Shown: positions 35,854 to 45,497, counted from the stretch's first letter. The stretch is 64,000 nucleotides of DNA from Streptomyces sp. NBC_01669 (GCF_026339735.1 NZ_JAPEQG010000001.1:2294001-2358000); one strand, 5' to 3'. Notes: a model not told the origin generated them from the sequence alone. Numbers and translations are program-made.

Positions 35854-37053
35854 CTAAGTGAAGGCAGGTGTGGCCGTGGGCAGGGCGCTCTCCAAAAGGG
35901 TCGAATCCCCCATTTCGCTCAGCACGAGAGCCAGCGCACCGAGCACCTCGGCCCGCCCGCCGAGGGCCCCCGGAAGGACCGAGAGCTGCCGGGCGGCGCT
36001 GGGGATGGCGTAGCGCGACACCGAGTCGCGGATCGGCCCGAGCACCAGCTCCCCCGCCTCGGCGAGGGAGCCGCCGAGGACCACCCGGCTGGGGTTGAGC
36101 AGGTTGCACAGGTTGGCGACGCCGCTGCCGATGTGCCGCCCGACGTCCCCGATCACCCGGCGGCAGCCCGGATCGCCCTCCCGGGCCAGCTGGACCACCC
36201 GTTCCATCGTGAGATCGGGCCCGTGGCTGGGCTGGAGCAGGGGCAGGACGTACCGCGCGGCCGTGAAGGTCTCCAGGCATCCGCGGTTGCCGCAGCGGCA
36301 GACAGGACCCGACTCGTCGAGCGTGATGTGGCCGATCTCGCCGGCCGTGCCGCCCGGCCCCCGGTAGATGTGCCCGTCGATCACCAGACCGGCGCCGACA
36401 CCGCTTGCGACCTTGATGTACGCGAGGTCCTTCACCCCCCGGCCGCTCCCCCAGACCAGCTCTCCCAGCGCCCCGAGGTTGGCGTCGTTGTCGACGTACA
36501 CCGGCACGCCCAGCCGTGCGGCGAGCTCCTCGCTCGGGTTGATGCCCGTCCAGCCCGGCAGGATCGACGTGGAGCCCAGCGTGCCGGACTCCACATCGAT
36601 CGGACCGGGAACGCCGAGGCCCACTCCGATCACCTTGTCCGGGCCGATCCCGGTCGTCTCGATCAGCCGCTTGACCAGCTGTTCCGCCCGGCCGAAGCCC
36701 TCCGCCGATGAGGCATCCACGTCCAGCGGCTCGGACTCCTCGGCGAGCACCTGGTGGGCAAGGTTGCCGACCGCCACCCGCAGATGCGTATGTCCGAAGT
36801 CGACGCCGATCACGATGCCCGCGTCACCGCTCAGGGAGACGCTGCGGGCCCGGCGGCCGCCCGCCGAGGTGGGGGTCACCTCGACCGTGCCGCCGTCCTT
36901 CAGTTCGCGAACGATATTGGAGACCGTGGCCGCGGAGAGGCCGGTGCTTCTGGCGATCTCCGCCTGGGTGAGCGAACCCGCCATACGTACGGCACGCACG
37001 ACCCGCTCAAGGTTGGCGCGATGCAGAGATGTCTGCGACCCCGGAGTCTCCAT
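35854..37053 (-). CDS. rok7B7: ROK-family transcriptional regulator
   Basis: A 399-residue regulator. It has an N-terminal winged helix-turn-helix (about 14-65; RMAGSLTQAEIARSTGLSAA TVSNIV in two helices) and a C-terminal ROK sugar-kinase-like domain with IGVDFGHTHLRVAV, GVGLGVPGPIDVESG, and zinc motif CRCGNRGCLETF. ROK regulators bind sugars or sugar phosphates. From memory, S. coelicolor Rok7B7 (SCO6008) lies beside xylFGH and affects carbon catabolite control and antibiotic production; gene order here agrees. The ATG at 37053 gives the usual N-terminus METPGSQTSLHRAN. Confidence 0.88.
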   Translation of the reverse strand: METPGSQTSLHRANLERVVRAVRMAGSLTQAEIARSTGLSAATVSNIVRELKDGGTVEVTPTSAGGRRARSVSLSGDAGIVIGVDFGHTHLRVAVGNLAHQVLAEESEPLDVDASSAEGFGRAEQLVKRLIETTGIGPDKVIGVGLGVPGPIDVESGTLGSTSILPGWTGINPSEELAARLGVPVYVDNDANLGALGELVWGSGRGVKDLAYIKVASGVGAGLVIDGHIYRGPGGTAGEIGHITLDESGPVCRCGNRGCLETFTAARYVLPLLQPSHGPDLTMERVVQLAREGDPGCRRVIGDVGRHIGSGVANLCNLLNPSRVVLGGSLAEAGELVLGPIRDSVSRYAIPSAARQLSVLPGALGGRAEVLGALALVLSEMGDSTLLESALPTATPAFT

Positions 37054-37185
37054 CGACTCTCTCACTCCTACCGTTTTCTCTAACATGTGAACTCTAAGCT
37101 GAGCGTTTTGGGGCACTCCCCGTCAAGACCTTGAGCAGTCCGAGCCTCGGATGAGCGGACAGGCCCCGATGGGCGCACACGAAGA

Positions 37186-37232
37186 ACGGACGAACCGCCC
37201 GTCGGCACAGGGCCGACGGGCGGTTCGTCCGT
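37186..37232 (-). terminator. hairpin terminator of the ngcEFG operon
   Basis: A perfect 21-bp stem (37186-37206 with 37212-37232, arm end ACGGACGAACCGCC) and a 5-base loop ACAGG, 22 bp beyond the ngcG stop. It is the longest uninterrupted stem seen in the window. Confidence 0.9.
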
Positions 37233-37254
37233 CCATGCGGTGTTCGGCGGGCCG

Positions 37255-38172
37255 CTACTTCACGGCTCCCGCGGTCAGGCCCGCGACGACCTGACGCTGG
37301 AAGATGATGTAGGCCGCGAGGACCGGCAGCATCGCCATCACCAGACCGGCGAAGAGGCCGGACCAGTCACCCTTGTATCCCTGACTGGTGGCCAGTTCGA
37401 CCAGGCCCTGGGAGAGCACCCGGTGATCCGGTTCGGTGTTCAGCACCGTCGGCAGCATGTACTGGTTCCACTGCCCCAGGAAGTTGAAGATACCGACGCT
37501 GATCAGGCCGGGCTTCGCCATCGGCAGCATGACCTGGAAGAACGTCCGGGTGTGCGACGCCCCGTCGAGCATCGCCGCTTCCGCCACCGAGGTCGGCAGC
37601 GTCCGGAAGAACGAGGTGAGGAAGAAGACGGTGAAGGGCAGGGAGTACGCGATGTAGACCAGGATCAGTCCGTGCACCGTGTTCAGCAGTCCCATGTTGT
37701 TCATCACGAAGAACAGCGGGACCAGCGCCAGGATGATCGGGAAGCTCATCCCGCCGATGAACAGGAAGTACAGGAAGCGGTTCCCCGGGAAGTCGAACCG
37801 CGCCAGTACGTACGCCGCCATGGAACCGAGCAGCAGCGTGCCGATGAGCGAGCCGCCCACCACGACGATCGTGTTGAAGAAGTAATCGCTCATGTGCGCC
37901 TGGCTCCAGGCGCGCGACCAGTTCTCGAAGTGCAGCTTGTCGGGCAGCGACCACGGCGTCGACAGGATCGAGTCGTCCGTCTTGAAGGACGCCATCACCG
38001 CCCAGAGCAGCGGCAGGACGACCAGGATCGCCCAGATGATCAGCACACCGTGCGAGAAGACGTTGAGGACGGAGCCCTCGCTGCTCTTCTCCTTCTTGCC
38101 GCCGGGCACGGTCACCGTCGACACGGGCACGCGGTCCGCCGCAGGCGCGGGAGGGGTGTCAGTGGTCTTCAT
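37255..38172 (-). CDS. ngcG: ABC transporter permease for chitooligosaccharides (NgcG)
   Basis: A 305-residue permease with six membrane segments after a ~35-residue hydrophilic N-terminus. The EAA loop that contacts the ATPase is visible (EAAMLDGASHTRTFFQVML). It is of MalG type and pairs with NgcF. The start codon shares one base with the ngcF stop (TGATG). No ATPase gene is in the operon; the shared MsiK ATPase is the expected partner in Streptomyces (established for related sugar importers). Confidence 0.88.
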   Translation of the reverse strand: MKTTDTPPAPAADRVPVSTVTVPGGKKEKSSEGSVLNVFSHGVLIIWAILVVLPLLWAVMASFKTDDSILSTPWSLPDKLHFENWSRAWSQAHMSDYFFNTIVVVGGSLIGTLLLGSMAAYVLARFDFPGNRFLYFLFIGGMSFPIILALVPLFFVMNNMGLLNTVHGLILVYIAYSLPFTVFFLTSFFRTLPTSVAEAAMLDGASHTRTFFQVMLPMAKPGLISVGIFNFLGQWNQYMLPTVLNTEPDHRVLSQGLVELATSQGYKGDWSGLFAGLVMAMLPVLAAYIIFQRQVVAGLTAGAVK

Positions 38173-39095
38173 CAGAACTCCAGCCGCTCGCGCCGGCCCA
38201 GTCGCATCACGATGGCCGCGAAGGCCATGGTGACGATGAGCAGTCCGACACCGATCGTTGTTGCGTATCCTGCCTGGCCGTCACGGAAGGCCGTCTGGTA
38301 CACGTACAGCGGCAGGACCGTGGTCGAGTAGTCGGGACCACCAGGACCCACGGTCATGACCTGTACGGCCGTGAACGCCTCCACGCCGAGCGCCAGAATT
38401 CCCATGTAGACCCAGCCCGACTGCACCGTGTCCCAGAGCAGCGGCAGGGTGATCCGGAAGAACGTCGTGATGCGGTTGGCGCCGTCGAGGAGCGCCGCCT
38501 CGTAGAAGTCCTTCGGAATGGACGCCATTCCGGCGGAGAACAGGACAACGAAGAATCCGACCGTCGACCAGATCAGCACCGACATGACGCAGATGAGCGC
38601 GAGGCTCGGATCGCCCAGCCAGTCCGGCTGGATGGAGCCGAGACCGATGCCCTTCAGGGTCGAATTCAGCATCCCGTCACTGGGGTTGAACGCGAACTGG
38701 AAGAGCAGGGCGACGATCACGATCGAGAGAACCTGCGGGAAGAAATAGGCGATCTTGTAGAAGCCCGAGCCCCGCACGCCGGCGACCGTGGCGTTCTTCC
38801 GCCGCCGGCCGCCGACATTGAGCATGAAGGCGAAGAAAAGCGCGAGGCCCAGCGTCACCAGCGGCAGCAGCAGCACAAGCAACACGCTGTGCTGCAAGGA
38901 CTTCCAGAAAATGTCGTCCTTCAGCATCCTGGTGTAGTTGTCGAAGCCGACCATCTTGAAGTCCGGGCTCAGACCGGTCCAGTCCGTGAAGGAATAGTAG
39001 ATGGACTGGATGAACGGCCAAATGACGAAGACCGCGTACAACGCCAGTGGGGCTGCCAAGAACCCCACAATGAACCGGTACTTGCCGTGCTGCAT
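38172..39095 (-). CDS. ngcF: ABC transporter permease for chitooligosaccharides (NgcF)
   Basis: A 307-residue MalF-type permease with six membrane segments. The EAA loop is YEAALLDGANRITTFFRITL. The N-terminus HGKYRFIVGFLAAPLALYAV is typical of the family. It forms the membrane channel with NgcG and receives sugar from NgcE. It lies 50 bp after ngcE and overlaps ngcG. Confidence 0.88.
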   Translation of the reverse strand: MQHGKYRFIVGFLAAPLALYAVFVIWPFIQSIYYSFTDWTGLSPDFKMVGFDNYTRMLKDDIFWKSLQHSVLLVLLLPLVTLGLALFFAFMLNVGGRRRKNATVAGVRGSGFYKIAYFFPQVLSIVIVALLFQFAFNPSDGMLNSTLKGIGLGSIQPDWLGDPSLALICVMSVLIWSTVGFFVVLFSAGMASIPKDFYEAALLDGANRITTFFRITLPLLWDTVQSGWVYMGILALGVEAFTAVQVMTVGPGGPDYSTTVLPLYVYQTAFRDGQAGYATTIGVGLLIVTMAFAAIVMRLGRRERLEF

Positions 39096-39145
39096 CGTTT
39101 ACCGACCCCGATCTTTCCGCGGGTGCCGCCGCTGGTGACGGTTGC

Positions 39146-40594
39146 TCACTGGTGCTTGTAGTGCTTGATGGACTGGTCCTTGGCCGCCGCGTCCGCGAAG
39201 GCCTGGATCTTCTGGATGGCCTCGGCCGGGGTCGCGCGGCCCGCCATCATCTCGCCGATGCCGGCAACGCCGATCTGCTCCTTCTGGAGCTTCACGTACC
39301 AGTCCTGCAGGCGCGGGTTCACCACGTTGTCGCCGGCCTTCTTCAGCGCGTCGACGCCGGCCTGCATGGCCGTGGACAGGGTCAGACCGTCGGTGCCACC
39401 GTTGAAGGCGCTGAGGGACTTGACCTGCTTGGTGAAGTTCTTCGAGGACTCCTCGGAGAGCATGATGCGCAGCTGCTCCATGCCGCCCTCGGGGTTCTTC
39501 GCCTTGGCCGGGACGACGAAGGGCTCACCGCCGGAGGCCCAGATGGTGCCGAACGGCATCTTGTCGGACGCGTCCAGGCTGGACGGCGCCGAGACCATCA
39601 TCTTGAAGTCCTTGGGCGTGGTGGGCGCCGCCTCGTTCTCCACCCACGAACCGTTCGGGATGAAGAGCGCCTTGCCCTTGGTCCACGCGGTCTGCGACTG
39701 GATGTGGGTCATGCCCGGGGTGCCCTTGAGGATGTACCCCTTCTTGTACAGCTCGTAGTACGCCTCGAACGCCGCCTTGACCGCGGGGTCCTTCCAGGCG
39801 TTCGGCTCCAGGTTGTCGATCTTGTCGAGAACCTCCCGGCCACCGATCTTGGCGATGAACGGGTAGAGCGAGAACGGCAGGTAGTACGGGTACTTACCGG
39901 CGTACGTCCAGCCGGCAATGCCCTTCTTCTTCGCCTTCTCGCAGAGGGCGAGCATGTCGTCCCAGTTCTCGGGGTACTGCGCGTCGAGGTTGTCCAGCGC
40001 GGTCTGCGAGTACCAGACACCGTAGACCGTGTACGCGTAGTACATGATCCAGACCGGGTCGCCGTCGAACTGGCCCATTTCCAGGACACCGGGGCGCAGC
40101 GTGTCGCGGACCTTCTTGCTCGGGTCGTCGATGGACGGGGCGTCCATCAGCGGCGTCAGGTCGAGCAGCTGCTTCTTGCCGACGAGGACACCCATGTCCA
40201 TCTGCTCGGCGCCCGAGTTGTCGATCAGGTCCGGCGGGGTGCCACCGTTGAAGCGCGGCTGCAGCTGCGACTGGATCTTCTGGGTCGCGGTGTGCTTGAC
40301 CTTCGGGGCCTTCGGGAAGGCCGCGTTGTACTTCTTCTCCGCGTCGATCGCGTACTGCTGACCGAAACCGCCATCGAAGATGACGACGTCGAGGGCAGCG
40401 GTCTCATTGACGCCGAGCGGGTTCTTGGCGCTCGTCTTGCCCTTCTTGACCGAGTCGTCGGTGCCGCTGTCGCTACTCGCACACGCCGACAGGAAGCTCA
40501 TTGTCGGAACGGTGATCAGACCGAGTGCGGCAGACCGCTTGATCACGTCGCGACGGCCAAGGCCCTCATTCGTGTGGCCGGAGGTGGATCCCAT
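39146..40594 (-). CDS. ngcE: N-acetylglucosamine/chitooligosaccharide-binding lipoprotein (NgcE)
   Basis: A 482-residue substrate-binding protein with a twin-arginine signal (GRRDVIKRSAALGLI, Arg14-Arg15) ending in lipobox LSAC (Cys38), so it is probably a Tat-exported lipoprotein. The family-1 binding fold follows (FNGGTPPDLIDNSGAEQMD, WIMYYAYTVYGVWYS). It matches the NgcE family, which binds N-acetylglucosamine and chitin oligomers; the S. coelicolor orthologue by gene order is SCO6005 (from memory). The ATG at 40594 has GAGG eight bases upstream; an in-frame TTG two codons earlier was rejected. A DasR-like site lies upstream. Confidence 0.88.
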   Translation of the reverse strand: MGSTSGHTNEGLGRRDVIKRSAALGLITVPTMSFLSACASSDSGTDDSVKKGKTSAKNPLGVNETAALDVVIFDGGFGQQYAIDAEKKYNAAFPKAPKVKHTATQKIQSQLQPRFNGGTPPDLIDNSGAEQMDMGVLVGKKQLLDLTPLMDAPSIDDPSKKVRDTLRPGVLEMGQFDGDPVWIMYYAYTVYGVWYSQTALDNLDAQYPENWDDMLALCEKAKKKGIAGWTYAGKYPYYLPFSLYPFIAKIGGREVLDKIDNLEPNAWKDPAVKAAFEAYYELYKKGYILKGTPGMTHIQSQTAWTKGKALFIPNGSWVENEAAPTTPKDFKMMVSAPSSLDASDKMPFGTIWASGGEPFVVPAKAKNPEGGMEQLRIMLSEESSKNFTKQVKSLSAFNGGTDGLTLSTAMQAGVDALKKAGDNVVNPRLQDWYVKLQKEQIGVAGIGEMMAGRATPAEAIQKIQAFADAAAKDQSIKHYKHQ

Positions 40595-40835
40595 GCTCAA
40601 GTCCTCGCCTTCTCCAGGACTCAGGCGGTGTGTACCGGTCGCCCGTCGAAATTCGCCTCAGGCGAAGGGCCCCGCCACCGCGGTCAGTTGCGCTTGGGTC
40701 ATGCTGATTTTGCAGGCTAGCCGGATGCAGTGGGGGTTTCGGGAGATCGAGCGGCGGATGCACCTCGCGGCATCCCCTCGACCGTTCCCCCGGCCCCCTT
40801 GTCCGCCCGCACGGAAAACGGCGGGGCAGACGCCG

Positions 40836-40851
40836 ACAGGTATAGTCCACT
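40836..40851. promoter_or_regulatory. DasR-responsive element (dre)-like site
   Basis: ACAGGTATAGTCCACT matches the dre consensus ACTGGTCTAGACCA(G/C)T at 12-13 of 16 positions, including the central TAG and the GGT/CCA half sites. It lies 241 bp upstream of ngcE and 245 bp upstream of the divergent GH92 gene. DasR is the GlcNAc-responsive regulator of chitin and GlcNAc uptake in Streptomyces, so the site makes biological sense for ngcEFG. Confidence 0.5.
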
Positions 40852-41050
40852 TGCGGCCAACTGAGCAAGATCGAATGCAGCTTTGGACTGCAGTCTTTCC
40901 CGAGTTGAGACCTCGCGGATACATGGGCCCCGTGCGCCCTCGTCCGGGTGTAACGATTTCCGCAATACGGTCGATTCGCCCGACCGTTCGCGCCCAACAC
41001 CCTTGACACATCCAGCCACTTGGCTCCCTACTGGATCCTGCGCATCGCTC

Positions 41051-41064
41051 TGACAACGTTGTCC
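41051..41064 (+). promoter_or_regulatory. LacI-type operator upstream of GH92 mannosidase
   Basis: TGACAACGTTGTCC contains the perfect 12-bp palindrome GACAACGTTGTC with the central CG typical of LacI-family operators. It sits 33 bp before the GH92 start and about 45 bp after a TTGACA hexamer (41003-41008), a position suited to repression. Confidence 0.6.
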
Positions 41065-41096
41065 TACGCGCACTTCCTCGGGAGGAATGGCTCGGC

Positions 41097-44000
41097 ATGC
41101 AGCCCCGACATGGTTCTCGCAAGAGACAAAGCCGCACAGCCGCACTCATTGCGGCCTCACTGGTCCTGGTCGTGACCGCCCCGACAGCGGCCGTCGCCCA
41201 GTCGGCACATTCCCTCGAAAGGGGTGAAAAGCCCACAGCCGACCAGACGTTCACCTCCTCGTTCGAGGCAGATGAAAAGCAGCCGGACTGGCGCAATACC
41301 GTGGAGGAGGGATCTGACGGGACGAAGCGGTCGTCGGGCATCGATGGCGGCTTCTCGTCCGGAATACCGGGCAATGTCACGGACAAGGTCACGGATGTCC
41401 GCGCCAGTGACGAGAACACCGGCGGTGGTGAGGTGAAGGAGAACCTCATCGACGGGGAGTCCGCCACCAAGTGGCTGACCTTCGAGCCCACCGGCTGGCT
41501 GGAGTTCGATCTCGCCGAACCGGTCAAGGTCGTGACCTACGCGCTCACCTCGGCCAACGACTACGACGAGCGTGACCCGAGGAACTGGACGCTCCAGGGC
41601 TCCGCCGACGGCAAGACGTGGAAGGACCTCGACTCCCGGACCGACCAGTCCTTCAGCGAGCGCTTCCAGACCAAGTCGTACGACATCACGGCCGACACGG
41701 CCTATCAGCACTTCCGTCTGGACATCACGAAGAACAACGGCGCCTCGAACATCACCCAGCTCGCCGACGTCCAGTTCTCCGACGGCAACACCAGCACGCC
41801 GGCGCCCGACGAGATGCGCAGTCAGATCGACCGCGGTCCGTCCGGCTCCCCCACGGCCAAGGCCGGCGCGGGCTTCACGGGCAAGAAGGCTCTGCGCTAC
41901 GCGGGCACGCACAAGGCGGACGGCCGGGCGTACTCGTACAACAAGATCTTCGACGTCGACACGGCCGTCACCCGGGACACCGAGCTCTCCTACCTCGTCT
42001 ACCCGCAGATGGGCGAGACGGACCTCTCGTACCCGGCCACGCATGTGGCGGTCGACCTCGCGTTCACCGACGGCACGTACCTGAGCGATCTGGGTGCCAC
42101 CGACAGCCACGGCGGTCCGCTGACCCCGCAGGGCCAGGCCGACGCCAAGCGGCTGTACGTCAACCAGTGGAACAAGGTCGCCTCGCGCATCGGCACGGTC
42201 GCGGCCGGGAAGACCGTCGACCGGATCCTGGTGGCGTACGACTCCCCCAAGGGCCCAGCGAAGTTCCAGGGCTGGATCGACGACATCAAGCTCGCCCCGA
42301 AGGCCCCGGAGAAGCGCCGGGCGCACCTGTCCGACTACGCCTCGACGGTACGGGGCACCAACTCCAGTGGCGGCTTCTCGCGTGGAAACAACTTCCCCGC
42401 CACCGCTGTCCCGAACGGCTTCAACTTCTGGACGCCGGTCACCAACGCCGCTTCGACGAGCTGGCTGTACGACTACCAGCGCGCCAACAACGACGACAAC
42501 CTGCCCACGCTCCAGGCATTCAGCGCGAGCCATGAGCCGAGCCCGTGGATGGGCGACCGGCAGACGTTCCAGCTGATGCCGTCGGTGGCCAAGGACATCC
42601 CGGACGCCTCCCGCACGGCGCGCGCGCTGCCGTTCAAGCACGAGAACGAGAAGGCAAAGCCGCACTACTACGGAGTGACGTTCGAGAACGGCCTCAAGGC
42701 CGAGATGACGCCGACCGACCACGCGGCGCGGATGCGGTTCACGTACCCCGGTGACGACGCGTCCGTCGTCTTCGACAACATCTCCAACGACGGCGGACTC
42801 ACTCTCGACCCGGGGACCAGCTCCTTCACCGGCTTCTCCGACGTGAAGAGCGGCCTCTCCACCGGCGCCACCCGGCTCTTCGTCTACGGCGTCTTCGACG
42901 CCCCGGTCACCGCGAGCGGCAAGCTCAAGGGCGGCGGCGGTGACGACGTGACGGGCTACCTCCGCTTCGACGCCGGCAAGGACCGTACGGTCAACCTCCG
43001 TCTGGCCACCTCGCTGATCAGCATCGACCAGGCGAAGCGGAACCTCGCCGCCGAGATTCCCGCCTCCCGCTCCTTCGGCCGCGTCGAGGACCAGGCACAG
43101 CACGCCTGGGACGACATCCTGGGCAAGGTGGAGGTCGAGGGTGCGGACGCCGACCAGCTGACGACGCTCTACTCCAGCCTGTACCGCCTGTACCTCTACC
43201 CGAACTCCGGCTTCGAGCAGGTCGACGGCAAGGACCGGTACGCCAGCCCGTTCTCGCCGCAGATCGGCCCGGACACCCCCACCCACACGGGTGCGAAGAT
43301 CGTCGACGGCAAGGTGTACGTCAACAACGGCTTCTGGGACACCTACCGGACGACATGGCCCGCGTACTCCTTCCTCACGCCGGACAAGGCCGGCGAGATG
43401 GTCGACGGCTTCGTCCAGCAGTACAAGGACGGTGGCTGGATCTCCCGCTGGTCCTCCCCCGGTTACGCCGACCTGATGACCGGCACCTCGTCGGACGTCG
43501 CGTTCGCGGACGCGTACGTCAAGGGCGTGAAGTTCGACGGTGAGGCGGCGTACGAGGCGGCCCTGAAGAACGCCACGGTGGTTCCGCCGTCGTCGGGTGT
43601 GGGCCGGAAGGGGATGGAGACGTCCCCGTTCGCGGGATACGCGAACACGTCGACGCACGAGGGTCTGTCCTGGTCGCTGGAGGGCTACCTCAACGACTAC
43701 GGCCTCGCGCAGATGGGCCAGGCGCTCTACAGGAAGACGAAGAAGGAGCGGTACAAGGAGGAGTCGGAGTACTTCCTGAACCGGGCTCGCAACTATGTCG
43801 AGCTGTTCGACTCCAAGGCGGGCTTCTTCCAGGGCAGGAATGCCAAGGGTGACTGGCGGGTCGCCTCCGACACGTACGACCCGCTCATCTGGGGCTACGA
43901 CTACACGGAGACGAACGGCTGGGGCTACGCGTTCACGGCTCCGCAGGACAGCCGCGGTCTGGCCAACCTGTACGGCGGCCGCGACGGCCTGGCGAAGAAG

Positions 44001-44945
44001 CTCGACACGTACTTCTCCACCCCGGAGACGGCCGGTCCCGAATTCGTCGGCTCGTACGGCGGTGTCATCCACGAGATGACGGAGGCCCGTGATGTACGGA
44101 TGGGCATGTACGGCCACAGCAACCAGGTCGCGCATCACGTCACGTACATGTACGACGCGGCGTCGCAGCCCTGGAAGACCCAGGAGAAGGTCCGCGAGGT
44201 TCTCGGCCGCCTCTACACGGGCAGTGAGATCGGCCAGGGCTACCACGGCGACGAGGACAACGGCGAGCAGTCGGCCTGGTACCTCTTCTCCTCGCTCGGC
44301 TTCTACCCCCTGGTGATGGGCAGTGGCGAGTACGCCATCGGCTCGCCGCTCTTCACGAAGACCACCGTCCACCTGGAGAACGGCCACGACCTCGTGATCA
44401 AGGCCCCGAAGAACAGCGCGAAGAACATCTACGTGCAGGGTCTGAAGGTCAACGGCAAGAAGTGGACGTCCACGTCGCTGCCGCACGAGGTGCTCGCCAA
44501 GGGCGGCGTCCTGGAGTTCGACATGGGCGCCAAGCCGTCGGCGTGGGGCACGGGCAAGAACGCGGCCCCGACGTCGATCACCCAGGACGACAAGGTGCCG
44601 TCGCCGAAGAAGGACGTCCTGAAGGGCGAAGGCGCGCTGTTCGACAACACGTCGGCCACGACGGCGACGGTGACCGGCGCGGTGGAGCTCCCGGTCGGGT
44701 CGGCGACGAAGGCGGTCCAGTACACGCTGACCTCGGGCGCCGCGGCGAAGGCGCCGACGGGCTGGGTCCTGCAGGCCTCGACGGACGGCACGACATGGAA
44801 GGACCTCGACAAGCGGTCCGGGCAGTCGTTCGCCTGGGACAAGCAGACCCGGGTGTTCTCGGTGGGCACGGCGGGAACGTACGCGCACTACCGCCTGGTG
44901 CCGGACGGTGAGGGGACGCTGGCGGAGGTGGAGCTGATCTCCTGA
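41097..44945 (+). CDS. secreted GH92 alpha-mannosidase with discoidin-like domains
   Basis: A 1282-residue secreted enzyme. Signal peptide 1-35 (basic SRKRQSR, hydrophobic core, cleavage near AVA-QS). An F5/8 type C (discoidin) domain lies at about 87-229 (WLEFDLAEPVKVVTYALTS), then a beta region, then the GH92 module from about 405 (GNNFPATAVPNGFNFWTPV) to 1115. The GH92 catalytic region is visible as GHSNQVAHH and GDEDNGEQSAWYLFSSLGFY with its acidic residues. A second discoidin-like repeat ends the protein (about 1160-1282). GH92 enzymes are calcium-dependent inverting exo-alpha-mannosidases, mostly alpha-1,2. The start has GGGAGG upstream. It probably degrades fungal or plant mannans, or N-glycans. 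Confidence 0.9.
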   Translation: MQPRHGSRKRQSRTAALIAASLVLVVTAPTAAVAQSAHSLERGEKPTADQTFTSSFEADEKQPDWRNTVEEGSDGTKRSSGIDGGFSSGIPGNVTDKVTDVRASDENTGGGEVKENLIDGESATKWLTFEPTGWLEFDLAEPVKVVTYALTSANDYDERDPRNWTLQGSADGKTWKDLDSRTDQSFSERFQTKSYDITADTAYQHFRLDITKNNGASNITQLADVQFSDGNTSTPAPDEMRSQIDRGPSGSPTAKAGAGFTGKKALRYAGTHKADGRAYSYNKIFDVDTAVTRDTELSYLVYPQMGETDLSYPATHVAVDLAFTDGTYLSDLGATDSHGGPLTPQGQADAKRLYVNQWNKVASRIGTVAAGKTVDRILVAYDSPKGPAKFQGWIDDIKLAPKAPEKRRAHLSDYASTVRGTNSSGGFSRGNNFPATAVPNGFNFWTPVTNAASTSWLYDYQRANNDDNLPTLQAFSASHEPSPWMGDRQTFQLMPSVAKDIPDASRTARALPFKHENEKAKPHYYGVTFENGLKAEMTPTDHAARMRFTYPGDDASVVFDNISNDGGLTLDPGTSSFTGFSDVKSGLSTGATRLFVYGVFDAPVTASGKLKGGGGDDVTGYLRFDAGKDRTVNLRLATSLISIDQAKRNLAAEIPASRSFGRVEDQAQHAWDDILGKVEVEGADADQLTTLYSSLYRLYLYPNSGFEQVDGKDRYASPFSPQIGPDTPTHTGAKIVDGKVYVNNGFWDTYRTTWPAYSFLTPDKAGEMVDGFVQQYKDGGWISRWSSPGYADLMTGTSSDVAFADAYVKGVKFDGEAAYEAALKNATVVPPSSGVGRKGMETSPFAGYANTSTHEGLSWSLEGYLNDYGLAQMGQALYRKTKKERYKEESEYFLNRARNYVELFDSKAGFFQGRNAKGDWRVASDTYDPLIWGYDYTETNGWGYAFTAPQDSRGLANLYGGRDGLAKKLDTYFSTPETAGPEFVGSYGGVIHEMTEARDVRMGMYGHSNQVAHHVTYMYDAASQPWKTQEKVREVLGRLYTGSEIGQGYHGDEDNGEQSAWYLFSSLGFYPLVMGSGEYAIGSPLFTKTTVHLENGHDLVIKAPKNSAKNIYVQGLKVNGKKWTSTSLPHEVLAKGGVLEFDMGAKPSAWGTGKNAAPTSITQDDKVPSPKKDVLKGEGALFDNTSATTATVTGAVELPVGSATKAVQYTLTSGAAAKAPTGWVLQASTDGTTWKDLDKRSGQSFAWDKQTRVFSVGTAGTYAHYRLVPDGEGTLAEVELIS

Positions 44946-44961
44946 CGGCAGCACCCTTTTC

Positions 44962-45006
44962 GCACCGGCGGCCGGTACCTCGCGACGTGGTACCGGCCGT
45001 CGGTGC
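44962..45006. terminator. bidirectional hairpin terminator
   Basis: GCACCG-GC-GGCCGGTACC (44962-44979) pairs with GGTACCGGCC-GT-CGGTGC (44989-45006) around a 9-base loop, between the convergent GH92 and cupin genes. Confidence 0.85.
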
Positions 45007-45018
45007 ACTCCTCGCCGG

Positions 45019-45318
45019 TCACCCGAGGGAGGCAGCCTTGAGCTCGATCTCGACGAAGGCCAGCCAGGCACTGCCGGTATTGACGACATCGTGCTCGCCA
45101 CCGGCCGGGCGGGCGTACGACTCGCCGGCCCGCAGCCGCGACTCGGTCACCGACCCGTCGGGCGCGAAGGCACTGATGACACCGTCGACGACCGGCACGA
45201 CCACATAGTCGTACGCATGGACATGGCGGCCGGTACGCGTCCCGGGCTCGAAGTCCCAGCGGGTGACCCGCACCCGGGCGTCCTCGTGCTGCACGCTCGG
45301 GCGAGCGGTTGTCGTCAT
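45019..45318 (-). CDS. small cupin-domain protein
   Basis: A 99-residue protein starting at the ATG at 45318 (MTTTARPS...). A single cupin barrel is indicated by RTGRHVHAYDYVVVPVVDG (histidine pair of motif 1) and RPAGGEHDVVNTG (motif 2), so it probably binds one metal ion. Small cupins of this size can be isomerases, dioxygenases or sensors; none is indicated by context. Confidence 0.72.
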   Translation of the reverse strand: MTTTARPSVQHEDARVRVTRWDFEPGTRTGRHVHAYDYVVVPVVDGVISAFAPDGSVTESRLRAGESYARPAGGEHDVVNTGSAWLAFVEIELKAASLG

Positions 45319-45497
45319 CGACCTGCTCCTCACTGTTGGTTCGTACTCGTTCTCCGGGCCGCAAAAGCCCACGTCACAGGCTTGATCGCCGTGTCGCACC
45401 AGCCGAATATACGTGCCGCCACCAGCGCCGCACCGGCATGCCGGGATCCGGCAGGAGGGTCTGTTCAGGGGGCCCGCCCCTCTCCTACGCTGCCGCG

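Noticed and set aside
40886..40895. GACTGCAGTC palindrome as a second DasR site
   Set aside because: It shares only a few positions with the dre consensus; any 10-bp palindrome of this kind is not rare in 500 bp.
41157..45101. A 1314-codon open frame on the minus strand
   Set aside because: It mirrors the GH92 gene exactly. The plus frame has signal peptide, ribosome site and catalytic motifs; the minus frame is Arg/Val/Leu-rich low-complexity sequence typical of antisense frames in GC-rich DNA.
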